A stretch of 62,833 nucleotides of DNA from Promethearchaeia archaeon. GTDB taxonomy: Archaea > Asgardarchaeota > Lokiarchaeia > Sigyniarchaeales > SOKP01. Below are positions 62,085 through 62,833 of the stretch, in pieces; position 1 is the stretch's first letter, and every line of letters starts with the position of its first letter. Below the pieces are notes generated by a model. It was not told where the DNA came from. It saw nothing but the letters and a program-made list of their open reading frames with translations, and made no database searches. The stretch is taken from assembly GCA_029856105.1 (NCBI GenBank), contig JAHQWH010000009.1:1-62833 (forward strand), given 5' to 3'. Made by a program: the position numbers and the translations under genes.

Positions 62085-62780
62085 ATGGTTGAAACATCTT
62101 CCGAGGAGAATGAAACGAAAGGAAAAGATAAGGTGCTTAGTAAGAATCTTATGGAAGATATTTTTTACGCAGTTACCAAAGGTTTAGGAAACTTTGGTTT
62201 AACGGCATTCGCAGACTTACAAATTGAAGGGCGGGAAAATGTACCTATTATGGGAAGAGCGATTTTAACTACGATTAGCCACAACGCGTTAAGAGATATG
62301 GCGATTATAAGTCAAGTTACTGGACGAAGAGTTCACTTTATGGTCCATCATAAACTAATGAAGAATCAAATGTACGGCCCCGTTCTTAAGTCGTTAGGCA
62401 TGTTTCGCAGTACCCTCGATAAGGACGATACTATACCTATAGATAAAGTGTTCCACTATCTTAACGAAGTTGGGGATCTTGTAGCCATGACGCCGGAATC
62501 AAAACTTACACCCGAAATTCAGGTGAAAGCAATGGCGGGAATCATTAAATTTGCGGTTGCTGGAAAAGCGCCTATAATCCCCATAGCAATATACACGGAA
62601 AACGCGAAAATTTTAGGTATGTTTAAAACACAGGGGTTAAGAGTAAAAATCGGGACCCCACTTAAGGTAGAGAAACGATTGTCTCGACCAAAATATCGAG
62701 ATGAGAGATACGAACTCGCTGAGGATATATTAAGAATTATTGATTCCCTTAAACCACAACCCGATAATGAATTAGAATAA
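62085..62780 (+). CDS. PlsC-type acyltransferase, single domain
   Basis: A 231-residue acyltransferase-fold protein. SHNALRD is the H-x4-D catalytic motif. The place of the usual E-G-T-R phosphate-binding block reads TPESKLTPE, so Gly and Arg are lost and the block is only partly kept. KAPIIPIAIY corresponds to the later P-V-x-P strand. Strong GAGGGG ribosome site. It is a third acyltransferase domain besides the tandem protein at 46.8 kb. The acceptor is unknown, and because of the variant block it may not be a standard phosphatidic-acid synthase. Confidence 0.75.
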   Translation: MVETSSEENETKGKDKVLSKNLMEDIFYAVTKGLGNFGLTAFADLQIEGRENVPIMGRAILTTISHNALRDMAIISQVTGRRVHFMVHHKLMKNQMYGPVLKSLGMFRSTLDKDDTIPIDKVFHYLNEVGDLVAMTPESKLTPEIQVKAMAGIIKFAVAGKAPIIPIAIYTENAKILGMFKTQGLRVKIGTPLKVEKRLSRPKYRDERYELAEDILRIIDSLKPQPDNELE

Positions 62781-62807
62781 AATTAAACATAAAAATGAGG
62801 TTTTATT

Positions 62808-62833
62808 ATGGAAAAGAGCCAAAGTTCAGAACT
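62808..62833 (+). CDS. Start of a gene cut by the window edge
   Basis: ATG at 62808 with a GAGG ribosome site about 9 nt upstream opens a frame (MEKSQSSE) that runs off the end. Only eight residues are visible, so no function can be given. It probably continues the acyltransferase operon. Confidence 0.45.

Noticed and set aside
1..62833. CRISPR array, tRNA or rRNA genes
   Set aside because: No regularly spaced repeats and no GC-rich cloverleaf-like stretches stood out in any gap; a covariance-model scan was not possible here.

Overview
The window looks like a piece of an Asgard (Lokiarchaeia-like, Promethearchaeota) archaeal chromosome. It is AT-rich (about 30-35% GC in ordinary genes) and many genes start with TTG or GTG. 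It carries several Ras/Rab/Arf-like small GTPases, longin-like domains (one fused to an Arf-like GTPase, one to an MFS membrane protein), a gelsolin-like coiled-coil protein, an MCT-1-like PUA protein and a possible ESCRT-II-like winged-helix protein. These sit beside archaeal housekeeping genes: an MJ0400-type aldolase, an XPF/ERCC4 nuclease and L-aspartate oxidase. No rRNA or tRNA gene was seen, so the phylum rests on gene content alone.

Layout. 1-10.1 kb: a partial minus-strand gene, four tandem single-pass surface proteins, a gelsolin-like coiled-coil gene, a coiled-coil paralogue and a longin-like gene, perhaps a surface-to-cytoskeleton module. 10.1-19.8 kb: fatty-acid oxidation genes (crotonase with an added zinc ribbon, 3-hydroxyacyl-CoA dehydrogenase), V4R-like and macro-domain proteins, three low-molecular-weight phosphatases (one broken by a 20-nt insertion), OsmC, a small GTPase and an MFS-longin fusion. 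19.9-25.6 kb: NadB, aldolase, small membrane proteins, XPF nuclease, TauE-like transporter and a nucleotidyltransferase pair resembling a toxin-antitoxin unit. 25.9-33.9 kb: NosD-like surface protein, acyl-CoA dehydrogenase, membrane-anchored winged-helix protein, phosphohexomutase and longin-Arf fusion. 34-46 kb: duplicated Rab-like GTPases with a PUA protein, tryptophanase-like enzyme, another GTPase with an altered active site, three MFS transporters and an SCP2-like protein. 46-62.8 kb: HAD phosphatase, three PlsC-type acyltransferase domains, and two sets of ATP-driven 2-hydroxyacyl-CoA dehydratase/benzoyl-CoA reductase-family genes (activase, D-component, DUF2229), in part decayed or fused.

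The most unusual part is 55.1-59.3 kb, wedged between the two dehydratase sets. It holds a long mosaic protein with a GC-rich hydrophobic N-terminal half, a two-motif LAGLIDADG endonuclease domain and a C-terminal domain resembling the Barnase/EndoU/colicin (BECR) nuclease toxins. A 180-aa gene follows in the usual place of an immunity gene, and its end overlaps a bacterial-style hairpin terminator. It reads as a candidate polymorphic toxin/immunity island.

A second unusual theme is short hairpin-forming sequence inside coding regions. A 20-nt extra segment splits the P-loop of a phosphatase, and a 30-nt extra segment with a stop codon splits a dehydratase subunit. Decay is the default explanation, but RNA removal or ribosome bypass is testable.
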